Positions 18,113-29,734 of a stretch of DNA of 41,462 bases are shown here, piece after piece (the stretch's first letter is position 1; each line of letters starts with the position of its first letter). The DNA lies in NCBI GenBank assembly GCA_018003015.1, contig JAGNEZ010000056.1, positions 1 through 41,462 on the forward strand, read 5' to 3'. A model generated the notes under the pieces. The model saw nothing but the letters and a program-made list of their open reading frames with translations. It was not told the DNA's origin and ran no database searches. The position numbers and the translations under genes were made by a program. Origin of the DNA: Phycisphaerae bacterium. Lineage in GTDB: Bacteria > Planctomycetota > Phycisphaerae > UBA1845 > PWPN01.

Positions 18113-19120
18113 TCAGACATGGGTGCCGGGGTCGTCCGAGCCCTGGTGACCCAAAGGCAATGGGGCCGGCCGCTGCTCGCTCAGCAGCGAAGCGGCAATC
18201 CCCACGACCAGGGCTCCACCGATGATCGCCAGCGAAGCCCCGGTCGGGATCTCGTACAGATCGGTCAGCAGCATCTTCACGCCGATGTAGGCCAGCAGAA
18301 ACACCAGACTGCTCTTGAGATACCGGAACTTGTGCATCAGGCCCGCCAGGGCGAAGTACAGCGACCGCAGGCACAGGATCGCAAAGATATTCGAGGTGAA
18401 GACGATGAACGGGTCTCGGGTGATCGCGAAGATCGCGGGGATCGAGTCGATCGCGAAGAGAACGTCCGTGCTCTCGATGACCAGCAGGCAAACGAACATC
18501 GGAGTGATGGCCCGCTTCCCGTCGAGGTGGGTGAAGAACCGCTGGCCCTCCATCTTCTTGGTCACCGGATACAACCGTCGGGCCAGACGCACAAGAATGT
18601 TGCGGTCCGGCTCAACCTTCTCCTCACCGGCGAACATCATCTTCACGGCGGTGGCCAGCAGGAGCACGCCGAAGACGTAGATGATCCAGTGAAACCTGGA
18701 GATCAGGGCGGCGCCGGCCAGGATCATGACGCCGCGCATCACCAGGGCTCCCATGATGCCCCAGAACAGCACGCGGTGCTGATGCACCGCAGGCACGCCA
18801 AAATAAGCGAAGATCAAGGCGATGACGAAGATGTTGTCCATACTCAGCGATTGCTCGACAATGTAGCCGGTGAAGAAGTCGAGGGCCGCCTGCCGGCCAG
18901 TGGTGACCACACCGTTGTGCTCCGCCATGCCCAGCCAGTTGTGTTGGTAGATGAAGTACACCGCCACGTTGAAGGCCAGCGCCAGGAACGCACACAGACT
19001 CGCCCAGCGAAGGGCCTCCCACGTGCCAATCGTGTGGGCCTTGCGGTTCAGCACGCCCAGATCAAGGGCGAGCATGACCAATACAAACAGAACGAAGCCG
19101 ATCCAAAGCCAAATCGCCAT
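18113..19120 (-). CDS. TerC/Alx-family membrane protein
   Basis: This 335-residue polytopic membrane protein has about nine hydrophobic segments and starts at MAIWLWIGFVLFVLVMLALD with GAGG five bases upstream. Family signatures are DLGVLNRKAH, EQSLSMDNIFVIALIF and ESTDVLFAIDSIPAIFAITRDP, with the acidic residues in both SMDN and STDVLFAIDS motifs that define TerC/Alx. Alx-type members export Mn2+ in E. coli, and others help metal loading of exported enzymes. The yybP-ykoY Mn riboswitch often upstream of this family was looked for in the 433-base leader and not seen. A tellurite role is only historical. Confidence 0.88.
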   Translation of the reverse strand: MAIWLWIGFVLFVLVMLALDLGVLNRKAHTIGTWEALRWASLCAFLALAFNVAVYFIYQHNWLGMAEHNGVVTTGRQAALDFFTGYIVEQSLSMDNIFVIALIFAYFGVPAVHQHRVLFWGIMGALVMRGVMILAGAALISRFHWIIYVFGVLLLATAVKMMFAGEEKVEPDRNILVRLARRLYPVTKKMEGQRFFTHLDGKRAITPMFVCLLVIESTDVLFAIDSIPAIFAITRDPFIVFTSNIFAILCLRSLYFALAGLMHKFRYLKSSLVFLLAYIGVKMLLTDLYEIPTGASLAIIGGALVVGIAASLLSEQRPAPLPLGHQGSDDPGTHV

Positions 19121-21221
<2,101 letters not shown>

Positions 21222-21268
21222 GCCCGCCCAGCTCTGTGAACGTGAATGAATGACCTGTTGACACACGA

Positions 21269-21286
21269 GGCCCGGTGCGACGGGCC
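21269..21286. repeat. GC hairpin in the groEL1-groES gap
   Basis: GGCCCG and CGGGCC make six perfect pairs around a six-base loop. It lies between groEL1 and groES, upstream of the AGGAGA ribosome site of groES. No T-run follows. It could be a processing or stability element that sets the ratio of the two proteins. Confidence 0.3.
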
Positions 21287-21309
21287 GTCTGACTCAGGAG
21301 AATGAGACG

Positions 21310-21609
21310 ATGGCAAAGGTGAATGTGAAACCTCTCGATGACCGTGTTCTGGTGTCCCAATGCGAGGCCGAAGAGAAAACCGCGGGCGGCATCGTTCTGC
21401 CCGATACCGCCAAAGAGAAGCCGCAGCGAGGGAAGATTGTGGCGACCGGGCCCGGTAAACTGCTCGACAGCGGCGAGCGCGGCAAGATGAGCGTGAGCAC
21501 CGGCGATGAGGTCTTCTACGGCAAGTACGCCGGCTCCGACGTCGAGATCGACGGCACGAAATACGTTATTCTTAAGGAAACCGATATCCTGGCGATCATC
21601 GATCGCTGA
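21310..21609 (+). CDS. groES: Co-chaperonin GroES
   Basis: The 99-residue lid protein caps GroEL rings. The whole length matches the family: N-terminal [10 protein letters not shown], mobile loop [20 protein letters not shown] (about 21-40) with the hydrophobic IVL contact for Gro[13 protein letters not shown] and the C-terminal [17 protein letters not shown] lies about eight bases before the ATG. It is the only groES in the window and is flanked by two groELs in the same direction, so it probably serves both. Confidence 0.96.
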   Translation: MAKVNVKPLDDRVLVSQCEAEEKTAGGIVLPDTAKEKPQRGKIVATGPGKLLDSGERGKMSVSTGDEVFYGKYAGSDVEIDGTKYVILKETDILAIIDR

Positions 21610-21630
21610 CCGGCTCGTGGCAGACGCTGA

Positions 21631-23277
<1,647 letters not shown>

Positions 23278-23299
23278 GTCCGCGAGTTCAGGCCCTGCC

Positions 23300-23322
23300 C
23301 CAGTCGGCTCGCCGCCGACTGG
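23300..23322. terminator. Strong hairpin after groEL2
   Basis: CCAGTCGGC (23300-23308) and GCCGACTGG (23314-23322) form nine perfect pairs around a five-base loop, 22 nt after the groEL2 stop. There is no T-run, so it may be a 3' stabiliser or Rho-assisted end rather than a standard terminator. Two more hairpins follow: GGGCTC/GAGCCC at 23344-23360 and GCTCCGGG/CCCGGAGC at 23415-23445. Confidence 0.45.
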
Positions 23323-23467
23323 ATGCTCGGCATTGGTATGCTCGGGCTCCTGCAGAGCCCCGAACGCAGACGACGGACGGATCGAAAAGACCGAGACCAG
23401 CTGCCGTCCTTCGCGCTCCGGGCTCTGACTCCTGCGCCCCGGAGCAGGGGCCGTTCCAGATCAGGGC

Positions 23468-24634
23468 ATGGTTGTTGAGATGTCGTCGGTGGCCGAAAAA
23501 CGCGATTACTACGAGGTCCTCGGGGTGGCACGAGACGCCAGCCCCGACCAGGTCAAGAAGGCCTACCGACAGGCGGCACTCAAATACCACCCCGACCGCA
23601 ACCGCGAGGACCCCCAGGCCGAGTGCAAGTTCAAAGAGGCGGCCGAAGCCTACGAGGTCCTCTCCGATCCAGAGAAACGCCAACGCTATGACCGCTATGG
23701 CCACCAGGGGCTCGACCGCCAGGCCGTCCATGACTTCAGCGGAATGGGTGTCGATGACATCTTCTCCATGTTCAACGACATCTTCGGCGGCTCGATCTTC
23801 GGCGGCGGCTCCGAGCGAAGGGGCGGGGTCGACCTCGAACTCCAGGTCAGCTTGACGCTGGAGGAAATCGCCCAGGGGACGGAAAAAACCATCGAGTTCG
23901 AGCGGCACGACGTCTGCGAGCATTGCAGTGGCAGCGGCTCGGAGCCAGGCTCGCCGAAACGAAACTGCCCGACCTGCGGCGGATACGGGCAGGTGGAGCA
24001 GTCCACCGGTTTTGGGGCCTTGTTCGGGCGGGTCGTGACCGCATGTCCGGCCTGCCGCGGGCGGGGGATGGTCATCGCGACCCCGTGTCGCCGCTGCCGT
24101 GGGAGCGGCCGGGAGCGGAAACACCGGGTGCTCGCGGTTCAGATCCCGGCCGGAATCCAGGATGGCCAGGGTGTCCGCGTGGCCGGCGAAGGCGAACCAG
24201 GGGAGTCGGGCGGCCGGGGCAACCTGCACGTGTACGTCCGCCAGGAGCAGCACCCGTTCTTCGAGCGACGAGGCGACGACTTGGTCTGCCGCGTGCCAAT
24301 CAGCTTCCCACAGGCCGCCCTGGGAGCCAAGGTCGAGGTCCCTTCGCTCGACGGGCGGATCGAGCTGCGAATCCCGCCGGGGACACAGCACGGCCAGCTG
24401 TTCCGGCTGGCGGGCAAGGGCTTGCCCAGCCTGCGCGGACGGCGACCCGGCGACGAGATCGTTCAGGTCTGGATCGAGGTGCCCAAGACACTCAACAAAC
24501 GCCAGGAAGAGCTGCTCCGCCAATACGCCGCCAGCGAAGACCAGTCGGTGCTCCCGGAGTCAAAGGGCTTCTTCGACAAGCTGGCCGACTTCTTCTCAAG
24601 TGGTAAGGAGAATCGTGAACAGAAGGGTGACTGA
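23468..24634 (+). CDS. dnaJ: Hsp40 co-chaperone DnaJ
   Basis: The 388-residue J-protein stimulates DnaK ATPase and delivers substrates. J domain (about 10-75) with the catalytic HPD in KYHPDRN; Gly/Phe region (about 80-118: [19 protein letters not shown]); zinc-finger region with four CxxCxGxG units ([32 protein letters not shown]; about 153-218); C-terminal substrate/dimer domains. All type I features are present. The start is unclear: ATG at 23468, ATG at 23480 and GTG at 23489 are in frame, and the last gives the family-typical [12 protein letters not shown]. grpE follows after six bases. No dnaK is seen in the window. Confidence 0.94.
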   Translation: MVVEMSSVAEKRDYYEVLGVARDASPDQVKKAYRQAALKYHPDRNREDPQAECKFKEAAEAYEVLSDPEKRQRYDRYGHQGLDRQAVHDFSGMGVDDIFSMFNDIFGGSIFGGGSERRGGVDLELQVSLTLEEIAQGTEKTIEFERHDVCEHCSGSGSEPGSPKRNCPTCGGYGQVEQSTGFGALFGRVVTACPACRGRGMVIATPCRRCRGSGRERKHRVLAVQIPAGIQDGQGVRVAGEGEPGESGGRGNLHVYVRQEQHPFFERRGDDLVCRVPISFPQAALGAKVEVPSLDGRIELRIPPGTQHGQLFRLAGKGLPSLRGRRPGDEIVQVWIEVPKTLNKRQEELLRQYAASEDQSVLPESKGFFDKLADFFSSGKENREQKGD

Positions 24635-24640
24635 TCGGCC

Positions 24641-25273
24641 ATGGGTAAGAAGGACAGCAAGATCGTGATTCCCAGCGAGGACGAGCTGAAGGCCTATGCG
24701 GGCAAGCTCGACGCCGGACCGCAGACTGCCCCCGCGCACACCACTCCCGAGCCGGCCGCCGCCGCGACGGGGGCGGTGGACGCCGCGACACCGCCGCCTG
24801 CGGGTGAGGAAGAACTCGCCCAGGCGGGCCCTCAATCCGAAGTCGAGCAGTGGAAGGACAAGTACCTGCGGTCCAAGGCCGAACTGGCCAACTACCAGCG
24901 CCGCTCGGAGAAGGACCGGGCGGAGGCCCTCCGCTACGCCAACGCCAGCTTCGCCAAGTCACTGCTGCCCACCATCGACAACCTCGAGCGAGTCCTGGAG
25001 GCGGGGCAAACCCACAAGGACAATACCGACGCCATTCTGGACGGCGTCAGGATGACACTTCAAGACCTGCTCAAGGTACTGGCCGAACATCAGGTCGAAC
25101 GCATCGAGGCGGAAGGGCTGCCGTTCGATCCCATGGTACACCAGGCCATGGTGCAACAACCCTCCGCGGATTGTCCCGACAAGACGGTACTGAAGGAGCT
25201 TGCGAAAGGCTATCGCCTTCTCGAGCGGGTGCTGCGGCCCGCCAAGGTGATCGTCTCCAAGGCCCCGGAATAG
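24641..25273 (+). CDS. grpE: Nucleotide exchange factor GrpE
   Basis: A 210-residue protein that releases ADP from DnaK. An acidic, Ala/Pro-rich disordered N-terminus (about 1-65) leads into the long coiled coil (about 70-130: EQWKDKYLRSKAELANYQRR) and the beta domain with the family signature (LPFDPMVHQAM, GYRLLERVLRPAKVIVSK). Its start lies six bases after the dnaJ stop, with GAGAA and GGTGA near the dnaJ end as ribosome site. Part of dnaJ-grpE-fmdB-yacG. Confidence 0.94.
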   Translation: MGKKDSKIVIPSEDELKAYAGKLDAGPQTAPAHTTPEPAAAATGAVDAATPPPAGEEELAQAGPQSEVEQWKDKYLRSKAELANYQRRSEKDRAEALRYANASFAKSLLPTIDNLERVLEAGQTHKDNTDAILDGVRMTLQDLLKVLAEHQVERIEAEGLPFDPMVHQAMVQQPSADCPDKTVLKELAKGYRLLERVLRPAKVIVSKAPE

Positions 25274-25283
25274 GGGAGAATAC

Positions 25284-25619
25284 ATGCCGACCTATGATTA
25301 CACCTGTTCGTCCTGCGAGCATGCCTGGGAACTGTTCCAGTCAATCACCGCTAAACCGATCCGCAAATGCCCTCAGTGCGGCCGCCAAACAGCCCGGCGA
25401 ATGATCGGCACAGGAGCGGGCATCCTCTTCAAGGGCTCCGGCTTTTACTGCACCGATTACCGCAGCGAGGGGTACGAAAAGGCGGCGAAATCGGAGTCGG
25501 ATTCCTCGGCCGGCAAAAGCAAGGGCGAGTCCGGTGGTTCCGGGGCAAAGGCGACTACCGAGTCAAAGTCCACGCCGACGCCTGAATCCAAGCCATCGAA
25601 GAAACCGGATGACAAGTAG
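25284..25619 (+). CDS. FmdB-family zinc ribbon protein
   Basis: A 111-residue protein. The N-terminal 45 residues are the FmdB/putative regulatory zinc ribbon: MPTYDYTCSSC and CPQCG supply the two Cys pairs that bind Zn. The segment LFKGSGFYCTDYRS (about 52-65) is also family-typical. The tail (about 68-111) is Ser/Lys/Pro-rich and disordered. Starts ten bases after grpE with GGGGAGAA before the ATG. The family is linked to regulation in Methylophilus but its true role in most bacteria is not known. Confidence 0.85.
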   Translation: MPTYDYTCSSCEHAWELFQSITAKPIRKCPQCGRQTARRMIGTGAGILFKGSGFYCTDYRSEGYEKAAKSESDSSAGKSKGESGGSGAKATTESKSTPTPESKPSKKPDDK

Positions 25620-25652
25620 CCGGCCGGAGATCGACCGGGAGGGTGGCTGGTT

Positions 25653-25856
25653 ATGCCTACGCTGCAATGTCCCATCTGTCAGCGACAGATTCGCTACTCC
25701 TCGCTCGAGGAAGTACCCTATCGTCCGTTCTGCGGCCAGCGCTGCAAGCTGATCGACCTCGGCAAGTGGCTGAACGAGGAATACCGCATCAGCGAGGAAG
25801 TGCCCGACGGGCATCGCCATCCACCGCAGGACAGAGCCCAGGCCCAGAAGGAGTAA
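25653..25856 (+). CDS. yacG: DNA gyrase inhibitor YacG-like zinc protein
   Basis: A 67-residue protein with the YacG zinc site: CPICQRQIRY and FCGQRCKLIDLGKWL carry the four Cys, followed by EEYRI. In E. coli YacG binds GyrB and blocks DNA binding. The start has GGGAGGG about nine bases upstream and lies 33 nt after the fmdB-like gene, the last gene of the chaperone block. The C-terminal 20 residues are charged and disordered. Confidence 0.88.
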   Translation: MPTLQCPICQRQIRYSSLEEVPYRPFCGQRCKLIDLGKWLNEEYRISEEVPDGHRHPPQDRAQAQKE

Positions 25857-25982
25857 TACCCGACGATCAGCCATCGGCCGGCGGCAACCCGCCGGGACTG
25901 GTCCCGTTGGCGTTTCTCCGTCTGGTCGACGTCCCTTCCAGGCCTCTCCGCCGCCGCCCCCTTTGTGCCTGCCCCCTACGTA

Positions 25983-26011
25983 TTGGCCTCGCCATGGCCG
26001 CGGCTTATAAT
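25983..26011 (+). promoter_or_regulatory. Sigma-70-like promoter of the envelope-protein operon
   Basis: TTGGCC (25983-25988) and a perfect TATAAT (26006-26011) are 17 nt apart. Start would be near 26018, leaving a leader of about 49 nt to the ATG at 26067. It gives the 26067-31641 genes their own promoter, separate from the chaperone block. Confidence 0.6.
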
Positions 26012-26066
26012 GCGGCCGGTCAATGACGGGCGATTTCTTTGGCGGCATGCATGGGAGGATGCTTTC

Positions 26067-27995
26067 ATGTCTGAACAAGTCAACGAGCTTCGCCGAATCA
26101 ACTGGTCGGAGTGTTTCCCGTTCACCCGGATCTTCCGCACCTTCGGGATGGCCAAGTCTCCCGGCAAGCTGGCGATGGCCCTGGCCGCGGTCCTGCTCAC
26201 CTGCCTGTGGGGCGGGATCCTGGACGGCCTGTGGTCATCCAAGCATCAGCCGTTGAGAAACGAAGTCGGGGCATTCAGTCAGGTCGCATCGCTTGATCAG
26301 TGGCGAGAAGGGAACCGCAAGGCGACCGTCCAGGCCCTTCGCCGCGTCTGCAACGAGGTTGGCGCAACCCTGCCGGTCAAGCTCGAAGAGGAATTCGCCC
26401 GGCAGCCGTCCAAAGTGATCAGCGATGTCCTCAAGGACATCAAGGCCAGGCACAAGAAGACGGTCGACGACTTGGCCGATCAGCTGGGCAAGGAGAAGAA
26501 CCTGACCCAACAGCAGAAGCGGGAACGAACCGCCGAGAAGACCAAACCCTTGGTGACTGCCTATGCTCAAGTGAGAAACCTGCGGCCTCGCGGCGTGTTC
26601 TGCGGTTTCGCAAGCTACGAGTGCCAGGTCGGGCGGCAGTTGATGTACGCCGCTCGGACGCTCAACTTCACCGGCGGTCTGCAAGCAGCCTTGTCGCCAC
26701 GCGGGTCCGGATCGAGTGGTCCGGCGTACCGGGACGTGGTGCCAGGAATGGCCAACGCCGCATTCGACCTCGCCCTGAACGCCGCCGACCGACCTCGAGA
26801 GCCGACCGCTGGCGGCTTCTTCACAGGGGTCCTCGATGACCAGGTGTTGGCCCGTGGCGAGGTCGGTGCCGTTCCGGCGGGCTATGGCGTCCTCCCGTGT
26901 GTGATTCTCGCCTTGCGCGGCGTTCAGTGGATGTGGTTGGAGCACACCCTGTACTTCTTCCTGTTCTGGATTCCTGCCCTGGTGATCTGGTCGCTGTTCG
27001 GCGGCGCCTTGAGTCGGATGGCGGCCCTGGATCTCGCTCGCGATGAGCAGATCTCGCCCAAGGCAGCCTTGTGCTTTGCCTGGCGAAAGCTGCTCGGATT
27101 CGTGTCCGCTCCGCTGGTCCCGATTGTCTTCATCGTCGCGATCGGCTTGGTCCACTTGCTGGGCGGCGCGTTCGGCTTCATTCCTTGGATCGGCGAGTTC
27201 ATCGGCGGCATCATCGCTGGCTTGGCCCTGGTGGGCGGCGGCCTCATGGCCCTTCTGGCGATCGGAGCGGTGGCCGGCGGCGGGCTGATGTGGCCAACGA
27301 TCGCGGCCGAGGGCTCGGATGGCTTCGATGCCATGAGCCGCAGCTACAGTTACATCTTCACTCGGCCTTGGCACGCGGCCTTCTACGCCGTGATCGCGGC
27401 TGTTTACGGGGCGATCTGCTATCTGTTTGTCAGGTTCTTCCTCTTCCTGGCCCTTCGGCTGGCCAGGGCATTTGTCGGGATGGGTATGGGCGTGTTCGCG
27501 GGCCTCCTGCAGTTCTGCGGTGCCGACGGAGCTGGCGATCGCTCAGCGGCCGGCGCGGCCTGGGCCCAGAAAGTGGATGTGATCTGGCCTGCGCCAACCT
27601 TCGCCAATCTGGCACCGGCCCGGATGCCATTAGGCGCCGATGGTTTGATGGAATCGGGCATGGCCTGGATGTTCCACATGTGGATGCTCCTGGTCGTGGC
27701 CTTGCTGTTCGCTTTCATGGTCTCGTTCTTCATGTCCGGCTCGACGGTGATCTACTTCCTGTTACGCCGGCACGTGGATGCCACGGATATCGACGACGTG
27801 TTTGTGGAGGAGGGCGAAGAGGGTGGCCAGCCATCGGCGAGCGGGTGCGCGAGCACCGCAACCGGGGGATCCGTCGCGGAACCGTCAAGCGGACCGGTCC
27901 CGAGCTCGGTGGAGTCGACCGGAACGCCAGGTCCGTCGACATCGACGGAACCGAAGCCGCCTGCCTCGGAACCGCCCGCCTCACCGCTGCCTTAG
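26067..27995 (+). CDS. Polytopic membrane protein of unknown function
   Basis: A 642-residue membrane protein; the ATG has GGGAGG eight bases upstream, and an open extension to 25965 runs across the promoter and is rejected. One helix lies near residues 36-56. A soluble region follows (about 60-300), with a Lys/Glu/Gln-rich coiled-coil-like stretch (about 130-170). About six helices fill 310-590, including Gly-rich ones. A conserved-looking motif SRSYSYIFTRPWHAAFY sits near 430. The tail (about 590-642) is acidic, then Pro/Ser-rich. It resembles planctomycete-only hypotheticals with the S-Y-Y-TRP motif; no function is known to me. First gene of a four-gene set. Confidence 0.75.
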   Translation: MSEQVNELRRINWSECFPFTRIFRTFGMAKSPGKLAMALAAVLLTCLWGGILDGLWSSKHQPLRNEVGAFSQVASLDQWREGNRKATVQALRRVCNEVGATLPVKLEEEFARQPSKVISDVLKDIKARHKKTVDDLADQLGKEKNLTQQQKRERTAEKTKPLVTAYAQVRNLRPRGVFCGFASYECQVGRQLMYAARTLNFTGGLQAALSPRGSGSSGPAYRDVVPGMANAAFDLALNAADRPREPTAGGFFTGVLDDQVLARGEVGAVPAGYGVLPCVILALRGVQWMWLEHTLYFFLFWIPALVIWSLFGGALSRMAALDLARDEQISPKAALCFAWRKLLGFVSAPLVPIVFIVAIGLVHLLGGAFGFIPWIGEFIGGIIAGLALVGGGLMALLAIGAVAGGGLMWPTIAAEGSDGFDAMSRSYSYIFTRPWHAAFYAVIAAVYGAICYLFVRFFLFLALRLARAFVGMGMGVFAGLLQFCGADGAGDRSAAGAAWAQKVDVIWPAPTFANLAPARMPLGADGLMESGMAWMFHMWMLLVVALLFAFMVSFFMSGSTVIYFLLRRHVDATDIDDVFVEEGEEGGQPSASGCASTATGGSVAEPSSGPVPSSVESTGTPGPSTSTEPKPPASEPPASPLP

Positions 27996-27999
27996 CTGG

Positions 28000-28012
28000 G
28001 CCGGTGACCGGC
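28000..28012. repeat. Short perfect palindrome after the membrane-protein gene
   Basis: GCCGGT and ACCGGC flank a single G, five bases after the stop codon. As RNA it could form a five-pair stem with a three-base loop. No T-run follows, and the rest of the 139-base gap to the next gene shows nothing clear. Confidence 0.25.
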
Positions 28013-28134
28013 GGGTGCGGAGTCGGGCTTCAGGACGCGAGACCGGCAACTGGGGGAAACTCGATTGGGTTTGACCAGGTTCGATCCCGCCGCCGGGGGG
28101 ACCGGCTGTGGATTTGATGGGGTGACGATTGGCA

Positions 28135-28824
28135 ATGGATTATGAAATCGCCAGGGGGAGCGGCAGGTGCACGGCAACGGCACGTGAATTGGCCGAAGGC
28201 GAGGTGTACTACGCGGTGCTGTTCGAGACGAATGAGGGATTCGAGCGGCGGGATTTCGCCTCCGATGCCTGGACTGGCCCGCCGGAAGGGCATTTCTGCT
28301 ACTGGCGGGCCAAGGTGCCGCCTCGGCATCGAAAGCCCAGCACGGTGGTTGTCGATCATGCCCTCCTGACCAGCTTCTTCTGTCGGCTCGAGGACCACAA
28401 GTCGGAGCTGCGTCAGCAGTTCCGCTTCGTGCTCGCGCTGCTCCTGATGCGCAAGCGGATTCTCAAGCTCGACGGCACGGTGCGAGAAGGCGACCGGGAG
28501 TCCTGGCGTCTCCGCCTGGTGGCCGATCAGAGTGAGCATCTGGTGCTCAATCCGCGGCTCAGCGACGAGCAGATCGAGCGGCTCAGCGCCCAGTTGACCG
28601 CGATTCTGAGCGGCGATGCCATGATGATTGAATCGTTGGTCAACGAGGAGGAACTTGGGCCGGCGGACTCGAACGGCGCGCTGCCGGTTGTCGCCGGTGA
28701 GGGCTCGGTCCCCGGTCCGAAAGCGGCTGCCGGTGGTGCAGATCGCCCGGATGAACCGGCCACGTCGCTCGATGCCGAGACCGACGTCGCTCCTGAAAGC
28801 GAGGACCCCGTTGCGCGCACATAG
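28135..28824 (+). CDS. Conserved planctomycete-type hypothetical protein
   Basis: A 229-residue soluble protein. The ATG at 28135 follows GGGGTGA; a TTG two codons earlier is in frame. The first 90 residues (DYEIARGSGRC, ELAEGEVYYAVL, WTGPPEGHFCYWRAKVP) resemble a planctomycete hypothetical family in which Cys pairs often form a zinc-finger-like head; here only a single Cys remains at each place, so zinc binding is doubtful. A helical middle (about 75-165) precedes a disordered acidic tail. The end overlaps the next gene by 14 bases. Function unknown. Confidence 0.7.
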   Translation: MDYEIARGSGRCTATARELAEGEVYYAVLFETNEGFERRDFASDAWTGPPEGHFCYWRAKVPPRHRKPSTVVVDHALLTSFFCRLEDHKSELRQQFRFVLALLLMRKRILKLDGTVREGDRESWRLRLVADQSEHLVLNPRLSDEQIERLSAQLTAILSGDAMMIESLVNEEELGPADSNGALPVVAGEGSVPGPKAAAGGADRPDEPATSLDAETDVAPESEDPVART

Positions 28825-29734
28825 GCTGGTCGGCGGAATCCTGCTCCTGGCCGGAGGCATCGCTGGGTGCCCCCCACGCGAGGTCATGCGCCCCACCCTG
28901 GCCCCGGATGCTCCCAAGGCCACGGTCATCGCTCGGGTCAATGAGAATGCCGACGCGATGGACTTCCTGCTGCGGGCCGGCGGCGTCTCCGCCACGGGCG
29001 AGTTCCTGCGCGAGGGTCATCGCGAGAGCTTCCACCTCACCGGTACGCTGCTCTATCGCAAGCCCATGAGTCTGTACCTCAAGCTGGAGCACATCGGCGG
29101 CAGTATCGAGGCCGGCTCTAACGAACAGGAGTTCTGGTTTTGGGAGAAGGTGGATTCTCCACGATACTCGTGGGGCATGCATGAGTATATGCCTGACGAC
29201 GCGGACACCGATATCCCCCTCCGCCCCGATCTGCTCGTCGAGGTGCTCGGTTTCGGCGGCTTGCCCGAGGATACCACCGGCCCCCAGGGCCCGCTTTTCT
29301 GGGTCGGCCCGCAGCATTGCGAGCTGATCTTCATGGATCGCGGCGAGGACGATCAGCTCTACATCACCAAGACGATCGACCTGGACCGCAACGAGCCTTT
29401 CTTGGTACGCTCCGTGGTGTTCTTCCGCTCAAATGGACGGCCGTGGATGCAGGCCAAACTGTCGGACTACCGCAAGGTCGAGGGTGGTGGCATCGTGATG
29501 GCCCCGCACAAGATCCGGATGGACTGGCTGCCCGATCGTGGCTGGCTTGAGCTCAAGTTCGACAACACCAAGCGGTTCGATAACGCCGCCGCCGAGAAGC
29601 GGTTCCGTTCGCCGCGCCAGCTCGGCTACGATTTGGGGCGGGAAGTCAGGGTGGATGGTCCTCGCGTGCTGCCCCGTCGGCCCGCGCCGGCGCCGGCCGC
29701 TACCCCTGCTCCTGAAGAGGCTGAGTCGTCCTGA
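28811..29734 (+). CDS. Lipoprotein with LolA-like features
   Basis: A 307-residue lipoprotein. The likely start is the TTG at 28811, six bases after GAGG, since residues 1-20 then form a signal peptide with the lipobox GIAG-Cys20. The frame extends to 28628 but that part is in the previous gene. The body (about 35-280: SATGEFLREGHRESFHLTGTLLY, SLYLKLEHIGG, FWFWEK, and later YRKVEGGGIVMAPHKIRMDW) suggests an open beta-barrel of the LolA/LppX or DUF4292 type that binds lipids; this is fold inference from pattern only. The tail is Pro/Ala-rich. It is coupled on both sides (14-base overlap upstream, TGATG downstream). Confidence 0.68.
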   Translation: MRAHRLVGGILLLAGGIAGCPPREVMRPTLAPDAPKATVIARVNENADAMDFLLRAGGVSATGEFLREGHRESFHLTGTLLYRKPMSLYLKLEHIGGSIEAGSNEQEFWFWEKVDSPRYSWGMHEYMPDDADTDIPLRPDLLVEVLGFGGLPEDTTGPQGPLFWVGPQHCELIFMDRGEDDQLYITKTIDLDRNEPFLVRSVVFFRSNGRPWMQAKLSDYRKVEGGGIVMAPHKIRMDWLPDRGWLELKFDNTKRFDNAAAEKRFRSPRQLGYDLGREVRVDGPRVLPRRPAPAPAATPAPEEAESS

